Origin: Crystallibacter permensis
Lineage (GTDB): Bacteria; Actinomycetota; Actinomycetes; Actinomycetales; Micrococcaceae
Length of the DNA stretch: 64,000 bases
NCBI RefSeq assembly: GCF_025960875.1
Contig: NZ_JAODLR010000022.1
Location: 1-64,000 of the forward strand
Direction of reading: 5' to 3'
A program made the translations under genes and the position numbers. Position 1 is the first letter of the stretch. Each line of letters starts with the position of its first letter. The notes under the pieces were generated by a model. The model was not told the origin of the DNA. It saw only the letters and a list, made by a program, of their open reading frames with translations, and searched no databases. Positions 50,078 to 58,699 of the stretch are shown here, piece by piece.

Positions 50078-50746
50078 TTAGCTCGGTTTTCGGGCCGTTG
50101 TGTAGGAGGGCTCGCGCAGGGTCCTGGTCCACCGGTAGATGCCGGCGCCGGGCAGCGGATGCAGCAGCGGATCGAACCGCCGGTCCGTGTCCTGCTGGGT
50201 TCGATCAAGCGACAAGGACATGGTGGCGAAACGGGTCCATGGCCCGCGTAGTGCCGAATGGTAGAGCCCCAGCGTCCAGACGCGGTCCCCGAGCGCCTGC
50301 CGGAAATCCTCCGTTTTCGCGGGGAGCCTGAGCGCGGAGTCCAGCGGCCGGGCCGCAAGCAGGACCGGCCCCCGGCTGCTCTGGTACGGCATCAAGGTGG
50401 TGAAAGCTGCCTCCGACGCGAATCTGTGCGGAGTCAGGATGAAACGGCTGGCTCCGGCCATCCCCGTGGACGCGAGCAGTACATCGAAGGGTCCCGGATC
50501 TGCCGGGATCCGCAGGGCCAGACCCACGATATCGGGCAGCGGTCCGGGCAGGCCGATCGATCGCGACAGCCGGGCCTGGACCTGAACAACACCGGAAGTA
50601 TCAAGCCACGAAATACCGCTTCGCCGTGTGGGCGGAAGCCTTTCGACCGACCCGGTGAGGCTGACGCCTTCCGGATGGATCGGACGCTCGGGGCGGAGGA
50701 CTTTAATGCCGCGGAACAGAAACGCAAAGCCGCGTCCCGCCGTCAT
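50078..50746 (-). CDS. conserved hypothetical protein
   Basis: About 222 residues, soluble. Segments such as VERLPPTRRSGISWLD, ARLSRSIGLPGPLPDIVGLALRIP, DVLLASTGMAG and LPYQSSRGPVLLAARPL match an actinobacterial family that databases often label phosphodiesterase without evidence. I see no metal-binding motif that supports that label. A catalase-like beta-barrel is possible. The start is the ATG ending at 50746, with GGAG upstream. Ends 19 bp before the oxidoreductase gene on the same strand. Confidence 0.65.
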   Translation of the reverse strand: MTAGRGFAFLFRGIKVLRPERPIHPEGVSLTGSVERLPPTRRSGISWLDTSGVVQVQARLSRSIGLPGPLPDIVGLALRIPADPGPFDVLLASTGMAGASRFILTPHRFASEAAFTTLMPYQSSRGPVLLAARPLDSALRLPAKTEDFRQALGDRVWTLGLYHSALRGPWTRFATMSLSLDRTQQDTDRRFDPLLHPLPGAGIYRWTRTLREPSYTTARKPS

Positions 50747-50999
50747 ACTAATCTGCTCCAACTCCAGCTCCTTCCACTACCGCCGCGAGTTGCCCCCGGG
50801 CCTGCCGGCACCGGCGGTCTGTCGGCCCTATCGAAACTTCCCGTTGGGAGGAAATATACGCTGACGGGTGCCCTGGGTGGCATCCACAACCTGCATTGGC
50901 CCCTTGCTAAATGCGGACGGCTGGCTAGGCTGAAGGTCAGAGGGAAGCGCAGCGAGGCGCTCCCCGCTCCGGCTGATCGGATCTCTGCGGCCCGGCCGC

Positions 51000-51509
51000 A
51001 TGATCCAGGAAGGTGGCTTGCTGGTGGAAATCCACGCCCCGGTAACCGCACGCGACATCATGACAACGCCGGTCATCAGCGTTGCAGCGGAAGCACTGGT
51101 CGAAGACGTCGCCCAAATGCTGGGCAAACACCGCATCAGCGCCGTGCCGGTAGTGGACAATGAGCAGCATGTGGTCGGACTGGTCAGCGAGTACGACCTT
51201 CTGGCGACACCGGGCGTCACTGCGGCGCAGGTCATGACCAGCTCCGTGATCAGCGTGACTACGGAGACCGCCATTTCCGACATCCGGCAGTTGCTGGTCA
51301 ACCAGTGGATCGCGCGCGTTCCGGTCCTGGAGAACGGGCGCCTGGTCGGGATTGTCAGCCGCGCGGACATCGTGGCGCTGCTGGCTACCGAGTGGGTCTG
51401 CGGTGCCTGCGGCGAACCGGTGCGAGGCGAACACCCGCCCAAGGCCTGCCCCAAATGCGGGGCGGACAGCGAGAGGTTCGTTCTGCACGAGCAGCCGCCG
51501 GGCCCATGA
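51000..51509 (+). CDS. CBS-domain pair with C-terminal zinc ribbon
   Basis: Two CBS motifs (ARDIMTTPVISVAAEALVEDV with VVGLVSEYDLL, and AAQVMTSSVISVTTETAISDI with LVGIVSRADIVALL) should bind an adenine nucleotide. Residues ~132-158 form a zinc ribbon with CGAC and CPKC pairs. Such proteins act as energy-state sensors. It lies 44 bp before the pyruvate dehydrogenase genes, probably in one operon, so it may report adenylate charge to that complex. The start could also be TTG 51018 or GTG 51024, both after AGGAAGG. Confidence 0.85.
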   Translation: MIQEGGLLVEIHAPVTARDIMTTPVISVAAEALVEDVAQMLGKHRISAVPVVDNEQHVVGLVSEYDLLATPGVTAAQVMTSSVISVTTETAISDIRQLLVNQWIARVPVLENGRLVGIVSRADIVALLATEWVCGACGEPVRGEHPPKACPKCGADSERFVLHEQPPGP

Positions 51510-51553
51510 ACCGGTCCATGGGCTGAACCAGATCCAGGAGATGGAGGTAAGCG

Positions 51554-52648
51554 ATGACTGACCAGGCAGCCCCGGTAACAGCAGGGTCCCAGGCGGCAGG
51601 ATCATTCCCTGGGGATGAACCCCCTGAGGTGCTCATCGGGTACTACCGCGAGATGGTTCTGATCCGGAAGTTCGAGCTCACCGCGGACCAGATGTACAAG
51701 CGGGCCAAAATCGGCGGTTACTGCCACCTCAACCTCGGCGAGGAAGCCACCGTCGTTGGTCTGATGGCGGCGCTGCAGGAGAAGGACTATCTCTTCACGA
51801 ACTACCGGGACCACGGCTATGCCCTCTCCCGCGGGATGGATCCCGGACGCGTCATGGCCGAGCTCTTCGGCAAGTCCACGGGGGTGGCCAAGGGCCGCGG
51901 CGGCTCTATGCACTTGTTCGACACAAAGACGCGGATGCTGGGCGGTTACGGCATTGTCGGCGGCCAGCTCCCGCCGGCCACGGGTGCGGCGCTGGCCCTG
52001 ACGCTCCATGGAAAACCCGGGCCGGACGCCGAAGCGGTGATGTGCCAGATGGGCGACGGCACCACCAATATCGGCGCGTTCCATGAGTCGCTGAACCTCG
52101 CCGCCATCTGGAACCTGCCCATTGTCTACGTAATCGTCAACAACCGGCTCGGCATGGGCACCACGGTGGAGGCGGCCTCGGGCGAGCCGCTGCTCTACAA
52201 GCGCGGCGCTTCCTACCGGATGCCCGGCGAACGTGTGGACGGCAACGACGTCGTCGCGGTGCGGGAAGCCGCTCAAGCCGCGCTGGACCGCGCCCGGGTT
52301 GACCGTCAGCCGGGGCTGCTGGAGGTCATGAGCTTCCGGTTGCGCGGCCACTCGGTTGTGGACCCCGCGCGCTACCGCTCGGCAGCGGATGTGGAAGAGG
52401 CCCAGGCCGCGGACCCTGTGCCCGCGTTCCGGGCGCAACTGCTCTCCGCGGGCGTGTTCACCGAGGAGCAGGCGGTCCAGATCGAGGACGACGCCACGGA
52501 GAAGGTCGCGTCCGCCGTCGCCTTCGCGGATTCCAGCCCGGCGCCCACGCCTGACGAACTTTTCGACTTTGCCTATGCCACCCCGGTGGCCAACGCGCCG
52601 CAGGCCTTGCCCGGCCAGCCGGCCGCGGCCCGGGAACCGCGGCTATGA
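51554..52648 (+). CDS. pdhA: pyruvate dehydrogenase E1 component, alpha subunit
   Basis: A 364-residue thiamine-diphosphate enzyme subunit. The ThDP motif begins GDGTTNIGAFHESLN and ends with VIVNN; the phosphorylation-loop-like region YRMPGERVDGNDV and GGSMHLFD are typical of E1-alpha. With E1-beta it decarboxylates pyruvate (or possibly acetoin or a branched-chain ketoacid) and acetylates the lipoyl group of E2. The heterodimeric E1 differs from the single-chain AceE that actinobacteria normally use, so a specialised role such as acetoin cleavage is an alternative. Confidence 0.9.
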   Translation: MTDQAAPVTAGSQAAGSFPGDEPPEVLIGYYREMVLIRKFELTADQMYKRAKIGGYCHLNLGEEATVVGLMAALQEKDYLFTNYRDHGYALSRGMDPGRVMAELFGKSTGVAKGRGGSMHLFDTKTRMLGGYGIVGGQLPPATGAALALTLHGKPGPDAEAVMCQMGDGTTNIGAFHESLNLAAIWNLPIVYVIVNNRLGMGTTVEAASGEPLLYKRGASYRMPGERVDGNDVVAVREAAQAALDRARVDRQPGLLEVMSFRLRGHSVVDPARYRSAADVEEAQAADPVPAFRAQLLSAGVFTEEQAVQIEDDATEKVASAVAFADSSPAPTPDELFDFAYATPVANAPQALPGQPAAAREPRL

Positions 52649-52677
52649 CCATCACCGGAGCCAGCACAGGAGACGGA

Positions 52678-53670
52678 ATGCCCACCACCAGCTACCGGCA
52701 GGCCCTTAACGACACCCTCCGAGCGGAACTCACGCGGGACGAGAACGTGTTCCTGCTGGGCGAAGAAATAGGTATCTTCGAAGGGTCCTACAAGATCACC
52801 GCCGGCCTGCTGAAGGAATTCGGACCGGAACGGGTCAGGGACACTCCGATCGCGGAAGAGGGCTTCGTGGGAGCCGCTATCGGTGCCGCGATGCTGGGCA
52901 TGCGGCCGGTAGTCGAGATCATGACGCTGAACTTTAGCCTTGTCGCTATCGACCAGATCGTGAACCACGCAGCCAAGATCTACGGGATGTTCGGCGGCCA
53001 GACGCCCGTGCCCATGGTCATCCGTTTTCCGGGCGGCGGCGGACAACAGTTGGCGGCCACGCATTCGCAAAACCTCGAAGTCTGGTACGCACATGTGCCT
53101 GGTTTGAAAGTAGTGGCTCCCTCTACCCCTGCCGACGCGAAGGCACTCCTCACCGCAGCCATCCGCGACGACGACCCGGTCATCTTCCTCGAAAACCTCT
53201 CCCTCTACAACACCAAGGGCGAAGTACCCGACGGCGAGCAGATCGCTGAAATCGGCAAGGCGGCCGTGGTCAAGGAGGGCACCGATCTCACCGTCATTAC
53301 CTACTCCCGCGGCACGGTCATCGCGTTGGAAACCGCCCGCCAGCTGGAGGACGAAGGCATCTCTGTCGAGGTCGTGGATCTGCGGAGCCTGCGGCCGCTG
53401 GATCGGGAAACATTCTGTGCCTCAGTGCGCAAAACCAGCCGGGCCGTCGTGCTGGAGGACGATTGGCTGAGCTACGGAATCGGCGCAGAGATCTCCGCTT
53501 CCCTGATGGAGGGCGCGTTCGATTATCTGGATGCCCCCGTCAGACGCGTGGCAGCCGCCGAAGTGCCGCTGCCCTACGCCAAAGCCTTGGAAGTGGCGGC
53601 GCTGCCGGACGCCAGCGACCTGGTCCGGGTCATCCGCGAAGTCCTCGACGACACCAGTTTCTCCCGATAG
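52678..53670 (+). CDS. pdhB: pyruvate dehydrogenase E1 component, beta subunit
   Basis: The product has the transketolase pyrimidine domain (TTSYRQALNDTLRAELTRDENVFLLGEEIG, DTPIAEEGFVGAAIGAAM) and C-terminal domain (VVDLRSLRPLDRETFCASVRKTSRAVVLEDD). I prefer ATG 52678, with AGGAG five bases upstream and a start like those of homologues; an ATG at 52645 overlapping the alpha-subunit stop would add 11 residues. It pairs with the alpha subunit as an alpha2beta2 E1. Confidence 0.92.
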   Translation: MPTTSYRQALNDTLRAELTRDENVFLLGEEIGIFEGSYKITAGLLKEFGPERVRDTPIAEEGFVGAAIGAAMLGMRPVVEIMTLNFSLVAIDQIVNHAAKIYGMFGGQTPVPMVIRFPGGGGQQLAATHSQNLEVWYAHVPGLKVVAPSTPADAKALLTAAIRDDDPVIFLENLSLYNTKGEVPDGEQIAEIGKAAVVKEGTDLTVITYSRGTVIALETARQLEDEGISVEVVDLRSLRPLDRETFCASVRKTSRAVVLEDDWLSYGIGAEISASLMEGAFDYLDAPVRRVAAAEVPLPYAKALEVAALPDASDLVRVIREVLDDTSFSR

Positions 53671-53679
53671 GAGCCAGCC

Positions 53680-55020
53680 ATGCCGGAAGTATTCATGCCG
53701 CGCCTGTCCGACACCATGGAAGAAGGTGTCATCAGCCGCTGGCTCAAGAAGGAGGGCGACACAGTCCATCAGGGTGACGTGATCGGCGAGATCGACACGG
53801 ACAAGGCCACCATGGACCTGGAGGTGTTCGAGGACGGCGTCCTGGAGAAACTTCTCGTTCCCGAGGGCACCACCGTAGCCATCGGAGAACCGGTGGCCAT
53901 CATCGGCGACGGGAGCGGAACCGGAGGCGGAACGGCTCCCGGCACTTCAACAACACAAAGTACGACGGCGGCCGAGGCACCGGCAGCACCCAGCGAACCT
54001 GCAACGCCCGCACCAGCCGGGGCGCCGGCTGCCCCGTCTGCAGGGAAGGCTGAGGCGGCAGAGCCGGCCAAACCCACACCGGCCGGCCGGGTCTTGACCT
54101 CTCCCCTGGCCCGCCGAATCGCCGCCGAGCACGGCCTTGATCCAGCTACCATCACGGGCACCGGCCCGGGCGGCCGGATAGTCCGCGCTGACGTCGAGGC
54201 CGCGGCGGCCGCGGGCGAGGGCGAGGGACGAACCGAGAAACCGGGCCAGGGCGCTCAGGCAGGGCAACCGGTGCGACCCAGCCAGACCAAGGCAGCGCGG
54301 CCGGAAGGAGCTGCGGGCCAGGCGGATACCGGCGCGGACTCCATCGAGGTGCCACTGACGCAGATGCGCAAGGCAACGGCACGCCGGTTGACCGAAAGCG
54401 CCGCCGCTCCCCACTTCTTCCTGACCAACGTAGTGGGTGTGGACCGTTTGTTCGCGTTCCGGCAGGAGGTCAACCAGCGCTACGCGGACTCCGGGGTCAA
54501 GGTCAGCGTGACCGACCTGCTGGTTCGCGCCTGCGCCGTCACCCTGCACGCCCATCCTCAGGTGAATTCCTCCTGGGCCGGAGATAAGATCCTGCAGCAC
54601 GGCCGCACCCACATCGGCGTCGCCGTCGCCATCGAAAACGGACTCATTGTCCCGGTAGTCAGGGACGCGGATGCCAAACCCTTGGACGAACTCGCCGCGG
54701 AGACGCGGGAACTGGCGGAGAAGGCCCGCGCCGGCAAGCTCAAGCCCGATGAATTCAGCGGCGGCACGTTCACCATCAGCAACCTGGGCATGTTCGGAAT
54801 CGATAACTTCACGGCCGTGATCAACCCGCCGGAGGCCGCCATCCTGGCGGTAGGTGCCGCTACGGAGGAACCCTTCGTGCAGGACGGGACACTGCAGAGC
54901 CGGCGGATCATGAAGCTGACCATGACCGCTGACCACCGGGTGCTGGACGGCGCCACCGCGGCGGCGTTCCTGCGGGACCTCAAACAGACGCTGGAAGAGC
55001 CTCTGCGCATCCTCCTTTAG
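53680..55020 (+). CDS. pdhC: dihydrolipoamide acetyltransferase (E2)
   Basis: Domains in order: one lipoyl domain with modified Lys42 in IDTDKATMDLEV; an Ala/Pro/Thr linker (about 85-135); the E1/E3-binding domain (SPLARRIAAEHGLDPATITGTGPGGRIVRADVE); a second linker; and the CoA-acyltransferase catalytic domain ending with TADHRVLDGATAAAFL, which holds the catalytic His and Asp. It has a single lipoyl domain, whereas actinobacterial SucB/PDH E2 often have two or three. No E3 gene follows, so a dihydrolipoamide dehydrogenase encoded elsewhere must serve. Confidence 0.93.
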   Translation: MPEVFMPRLSDTMEEGVISRWLKKEGDTVHQGDVIGEIDTDKATMDLEVFEDGVLEKLLVPEGTTVAIGEPVAIIGDGSGTGGGTAPGTSTTQSTTAAEAPAAPSEPATPAPAGAPAAPSAGKAEAAEPAKPTPAGRVLTSPLARRIAAEHGLDPATITGTGPGGRIVRADVEAAAAAGEGEGRTEKPGQGAQAGQPVRPSQTKAARPEGAAGQADTGADSIEVPLTQMRKATARRLTESAAAPHFFLTNVVGVDRLFAFRQEVNQRYADSGVKVSVTDLLVRACAVTLHAHPQVNSSWAGDKILQHGRTHIGVAVAIENGLIVPVVRDADAKPLDELAAETRELAEKARAGKLKPDEFSGGTFTISNLGMFGIDNFTAVINPPEAAILAVGAATEEPFVQDGTLQSRRIMKLTMTADHRVLDGATAAAFLRDLKQTLEEPLRILL

Positions 55021-55117
55021 CAGTTATCCACAGTCTGGAAGTGCGGGATAGCGGTGCATTGTCGTAGCGGGGGAAGGTGGACGAACCAGACCATCCTTCG
55101 CGACGAAAGGCACCATC

Positions 55118-56215
55118 GTGGGACGAAACAAGAAGCGCCGCTCCAAAAACACCCGTCCGAATAAGCCTCGCCGGCAGATCCCAACCCGCGAAGCCGAGAT
55201 TGATGCGCTGGCCCCAGCATATGCCGATTGGATAGGTAAAGACTCGACGAATCAGGAGAGCCATCACGCTTTGGAATTCGTCAAGATGGTTCTGGGTTTC
55301 CACCGGAAGCTTCAGCCAAACTCCAGCTGCACTTCGTTCCGGGCTCTCCCGCTTGAGGCCGCGCTTTGCTTGTGCGTTGATGAGATCGCTGAGGGAGCAG
55401 ATTTCCTCTTCATTCCGTTTGTGAACTCGATGTCGCTGTATACCAACTTCTTGGAGCAGACCGACCGCTGGACCGGCACCACCGGGCAGTTGGAGGACCT
55501 GCGGGTCTTCTATCACCGGGCGCATATCGCATTCGACGCCGTCGGACCGAGCCTCGGTGTTGAGTGGTCCGAGCTGGACCAAACAGAACAGTTAAAGTTC
55601 CTCGAAGAAACGCCTCTCGCGAAGAAGGCCCGAAACTTGCTCGCAGCCGTGGATGCCCAGTTGCACAGTGATTCCGGAGCCACCTGGCGCCAGGCATTTT
55701 GGGCATCCGTCACACTGTTCGATAAGGACGCTCCCGACGGAAACTCGGCACAAGTCAGGTTCGATATCCTTGCGAAACTGGGCCTCACCCCAATCCAAGG
55801 TTCAGCAGAACGATTGGCAGATATTCGGAATACCTTCAGTAACGGGGACAATCCCGACCGGCTGGCCCTTCTCGAAAATCTCGTTTACGCATGCTTCGAA
55901 GATGAGTTCAGTGGCGACAGCTCCCCATACAGCGACGGGCTCCCCGTAGGTCATGCTATCGGCCGTATCCTTGCACAGGCGGCCGCAACGACAGGGGCGA
56001 TCTCCGGGCTGATTCTGACTAATCCGGGCGCGCTGATGCCGGCCGGTGCACCTCCGGAAACCGCGGAGTTCTACGCCGAGGTGGGACGACGTCTGAAGCA
56101 CCTCCATGAGTTGGGCCTGATCGTCATCGGACAGGACATCACCATTCCAACCGCACTGCGGCGTTGCGTCCTCGACGTTTGGGAAAACACAGAACCTGAC
56201 CGGCTGGCCGCCTGA
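55118..56215 (+). CDS. hypothetical protein, 365 aa, orphan
   Basis: The protein has a strongly basic N-terminus (about 20 residues, KKRRSKNTRPNKPRR) that could bind nucleic acid, then a helical body without membrane segments. No domain is recognised. Codon use is less GC-biased than in the flanking operons (for example many AAC, GAT, TTG and CAA codons), which hints at acquisition. The GTG start follows AAAGG. An isolated perfect DnaA-box sequence is present 86 bp upstream. It is not in an operon, and its function cannot be proposed from the sequence. Confidence 0.7.
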   Translation: MGRNKKRRSKNTRPNKPRRQIPTREAEIDALAPAYADWIGKDSTNQESHHALEFVKMVLGFHRKLQPNSSCTSFRALPLEAALCLCVDEIAEGADFLFIPFVNSMSLYTNFLEQTDRWTGTTGQLEDLRVFYHRAHIAFDAVGPSLGVEWSELDQTEQLKFLEETPLAKKARNLLAAVDAQLHSDSGATWRQAFWASVTLFDKDAPDGNSAQVRFDILAKLGLTPIQGSAERLADIRNTFSNGDNPDRLALLENLVYACFEDEFSGDSSPYSDGLPVGHAIGRILAQAAATTGAISGLILTNPGALMPAGAPPETAEFYAEVGRRLKHLHELGLIVIGQDITIPTALRRCVLDVWENTEPDRLAA

Positions 56216-56265
56216 TGCCAACGCAATAGTTTGAAGGTCTGTACCAGTCCCCGGGCATCAAACGC

Positions 56266-57054
56266 TCAGCGCCCACTGGCCTGATCGCCCAGTTGCTGGG
56301 TGATCTTGTGCGCCTCTTCCAGCAGAAGTTTCCCAAGGAATTCCTGCCGTTCCGGGCGGAACCGCTGCTCGATGCCGGTGAGGGACAGAGCCCATGCCGG
56401 ATTGCTCTGGCGGTCGAAAACGGCGGCCCCCATCCCCCAGCTGCCCTCAAGGATGAGCCCTGGGTTCACGGTGTAGCCGTTGCGACGGGTCACTTCCAGG
56501 TTCGCCCGGATCCGTTCTGCGGTATGGGCCGGGCCGAAGCGCGCGGCACGCGCACCGCCGTCGTCAAGCAGCCGGTCCACTTCCGCATCCGGGAGGAAGG
56601 CCATGATGGCCAGTCCGGCGGAGGCAACGCCCAGGGGGAAGCGGACGCCTTCATGCAGAACGAACGAACGCACCGGAAAGCTGCCTTCGACCCGGAGCAG
56701 ACATACCGTTTCGTCGCCACGCCTAATGGAAAGGAATGCGCTCTCGCCGGTTTCGTCTGCCAAGCGTTGCAGGCTAGGCCGGGCCAGATCCTCTATGGCG
56801 TACCGGTTGGCGGCGACGGCTCCGAGGACATAAATCTCGGGGCCCAAATGCCACATGCCCGTCTCGGCATGGTGATCCAGCAGCCCCTCGGCCGCCAATG
56901 AGTTGAGCAGCCGGTAGACCGTGGGCCGCGTCAGACCCGATGCCTCGACGATAGCCGGAAGCGCAACACCTCCTTCAGGGGAGCGCCCAACAATGCGCAG
57001 CAGCTGGGCCACCCGCCCGACCACCTGCGCCCCTTGCACCGTTTTCTCTGCCAT
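56266..57054 (-). CDS. IclR family transcriptional regulator
   Basis: A winged helix (VAQLLRIVGRSPEGGVALPAIVEASGLTRPTVYRLLNSLAAEGLL) is followed by the IclR effector domain (LQRLADETGESAFLSIRRGDETVCLLRVEGS, LGVASAGLAIMAFLPD). I start at the ATG ending at 57054, directly after AAGGAGTG; a GTG six codons earlier would overlap an operator. It is divergent from a CoA-transferase/thiolase operon and is its likely regulator, in the style of PcaR/PobR proteins that sense aromatic or ketoacid intermediates. Confidence 0.92.
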   Translation of the reverse strand: MAEKTVQGAQVVGRVAQLLRIVGRSPEGGVALPAIVEASGLTRPTVYRLLNSLAAEGLLDHHAETGMWHLGPEIYVLGAVAANRYAIEDLARPSLQRLADETGESAFLSIRRGDETVCLLRVEGSFPVRSFVLHEGVRFPLGVASAGLAIMAFLPDAEVDRLLDDGGARAARFGPAHTAERIRANLEVTRRNGYTVNPGLILEGSWGMGAAVFDRQSNPAWALSLTGIEQRFRPERQEFLGKLLLEEAHKITQQLGDQASGR

Positions 57055-57065
57055 TCCACTCCTTG

Positions 57066-57189
57066 AATCCACAATATGGACACTCTACTCCGGCTTGTCC
57101 ACAGTGTGAATACAGCAAAGTCCCACCCTTGACGCCGCGCCAACAGCACCGCTAGCGTGCAGGTAAACCGCTTGTCCACAACATGGACA
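57066..57189. promoter_or_regulatory. three IclR operators and the CoA-transferase operon promoter
   Basis: Three related 17-bp dyads of the form TGTCCA-N5-TGGACA: site 1 AATCCA/TGGACA (57066-57082), site 2 TGTCCA/TGAATA (57096-57112), and a perfect site 3 TGTCCA/TGGACA (57173-57189). TTGACG (57129-57134) and TAGCGT (57153-57158), 18 bp apart, make a promoter for the operon. Site 3 would lie just after its start and sites 1-2 near the iclR promoter, consistent with repression of both directions. Confidence 0.75.
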
Positions 57190-57230
57190 GCAAGGCGTGC
57201 AGAACGTCAGGCACTCAACGAGGAGGAAGC

Positions 57231-57947
57231 ATGTCCAAACTGGCAGCAGGACCCACGGCGGCACTGGAAGGTGTGCTGCATGACGGAATGACAATCGCTG
57301 TCGGCGGTTTTGGTCTCAGCGGCATTCCGGCCGACCTGATTGATGCCGTCCGCGATTCCGGCGTCAAAGACCTCACCGTCGTTTCCAACAACATGGGCAT
57401 CGATGGCAAGGGACTGGGTGTGCTGATCGAGTCCGGCCAGGTCCGTAAAGTCCTCGCCTCCTACGTAGGTGAAAACAAGCTCTTCGCCGAGCAGTTCCTC
57501 GCCGGGACCCTGGAAGTCGAGTTCAACCCCCAGGGCACGCTGGCCGAGCGGCTGCGCGCCGGCGGCGCCGGCATCCCCGCGTTCTACACCAAGACCGGCG
57601 TCGGCACCCAGATCGCCGAGGGCAAGCCGCACGAAGAGTTCGACGGCGAACTGTACGTCCAGGAGCGCGGCATCGTCGCCGACCTGGCCCTGGTCCACGC
57701 GCACACCGCGGACACTGACGGCAACCTGATCTACCGCTACACCGCCCGCAACTTCAACCCGGTGGTAGCCACCGCCGGCCGCGTCACCATCGCCGAAGCC
57801 GAGGTCATCGTCGAACCCGGCCAGCTGGACCCCAACCACATCGTCACCCCGGGCGTCTACATCCAGCACCTCGTACAGACCAGCGGACGCAACAAGGACA
57901 TCGAAAAGCTCACCGTCCGCGCGCGGCCCGCCGCCGTCGGCGCCTGA
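57231..57947 (+). CDS. scoA: 3-oxoacid CoA-transferase subunit A
   Basis: A 238-residue class I CoA-transferase alpha subunit: [26 protein letters not shown] (glycine loop for CoA), then VSNNMG and [23 protein letters not shown]. Together with subunit B it transfers CoA from succinyl-CoA (or acetyl-CoA) to acetoacetate or a similar 3-oxoacid. The 3-oxoadipate transferase PcaI is an alternative, given the IclR regulator. The ATG at 57231 has GAGGAAG upstream. Confidence 0.9.
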   Translation: MSKLAAGPTAALEGVLHDGMTIAVGGFGLSGIPADLIDAVRDSGVKDLTVVSNNMGIDGKGLGVLIESGQVRKVLASYVGENKLFAEQFLAGTLEVEFNPQGTLAERLRAGGAGIPAFYTKTGVGTQIAEGKPHEEFDGELYVQERGIVADLALVHAHTADTDGNLIYRYTARNFNPVVATAGRVTIAEAEVIVEPGQLDPNHIVTPGVYIQHLVQTSGRNKDIEKLTVRARPAAVGA

Positions 57948-57982
57948 GCAGACCACCGGACACGAAACCTAAGGAGAGAACC

Positions 57983-58699
57983 ATGGCTTGGACACGAGAC
58001 GAGATGGCGGCCATCGCTGCCACCGAACTCAACGACGGCGACTACGTCAACCTCGGAATCGGCATCCCCACCCTGGTGGCGAACAACCTGCCCGAAGGCG
58101 TGCGGGTGGTGCTGCAAAGCGAGAACGGCCTGCTCGGTATGGGCCCGTTCCCCTACGAGGGCGAGGAAGACGCGGACCTGATCAACGCCGGCAAGCAAAC
58201 CGTCACTGTGCTGCCCGGAGGGTCGATCTTCGACTCCGCCACGTCCTTCGGCATGATCCGCGGCGGGCACGTGAAGGTCGCCATCCTCGGCGCCATGGAG
58301 GTCTCCGGCGCCGGTGACCTAGCCAACTGGACCATTCCGGGCAAGATGGTCAAGGGCATGGGCGGCGCCATGGACCTGGTCGCAGGCACACCGCGCGTGG
58401 TCGTCCTGACCGACCACGTAGCCAAGGACGGCACACCCAAGATCGTCAAAGAATGCTCGCTACCGCTCACCGGCGTCCGCGTAGTCAACCGCATCATCAC
58501 CGATCTGGCCGTCTTCGACATCAGCAACGACGGCGACACCACCGCAGACAACGACGGCGGCAACCCGGCACTGGTACTGACACAGCTGGCCCCCGGGATC
58601 ACCCTGGACGAGGTCCGGGACAAGACCGAGGCACCCTTCACGGTAGCCCCCGCGCTCGAAACGGAGCTGGCTGCAGCTCTGGAAGGAGCACAGCGATGA
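57983..58699 (+). CDS. scoB: 3-oxoacid CoA-transferase subunit B
   Basis: Catalytic Glu47 lies in the SENGLLG motif, which forms the glutamyl-CoA thioester; [15 protein letters not shown] precedes it and [23 protein letters not shown] follows. The 238-residue length is typical. It begins 35 bp after subunit A with a good AGGAGAG site, and its stop overlaps the thiolase start. Confidence 0.92.
   Translation: MAWTRDEMAAIAATELNDGDYVNLGIGIPTLVANNLPEGVRVVLQSENGLLGMGPFPYEGEEDADLINAGKQTVTVLPGGSIFDSATSFGMIRGGHVKVAILGAMEVSGAGDLANWTIPGKMVKGMGGAMDLVAGTPRVVVLTDHVAKDGTPKIVKECSLPLTGVRVVNRIITDLAVFDISNDGDTTADNDGGNPALVLTQLAPGITLDEVRDKTEAPFTVAPALETELAAALEGAQR

Noticed and set aside
55024-55032. Perfect DnaA box TTATCCACA
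   Set aside because: Single copy, with no cluster of boxes, no AT-rich unwinding region and no dnaA or dnaN gene nearby, so not an origin.
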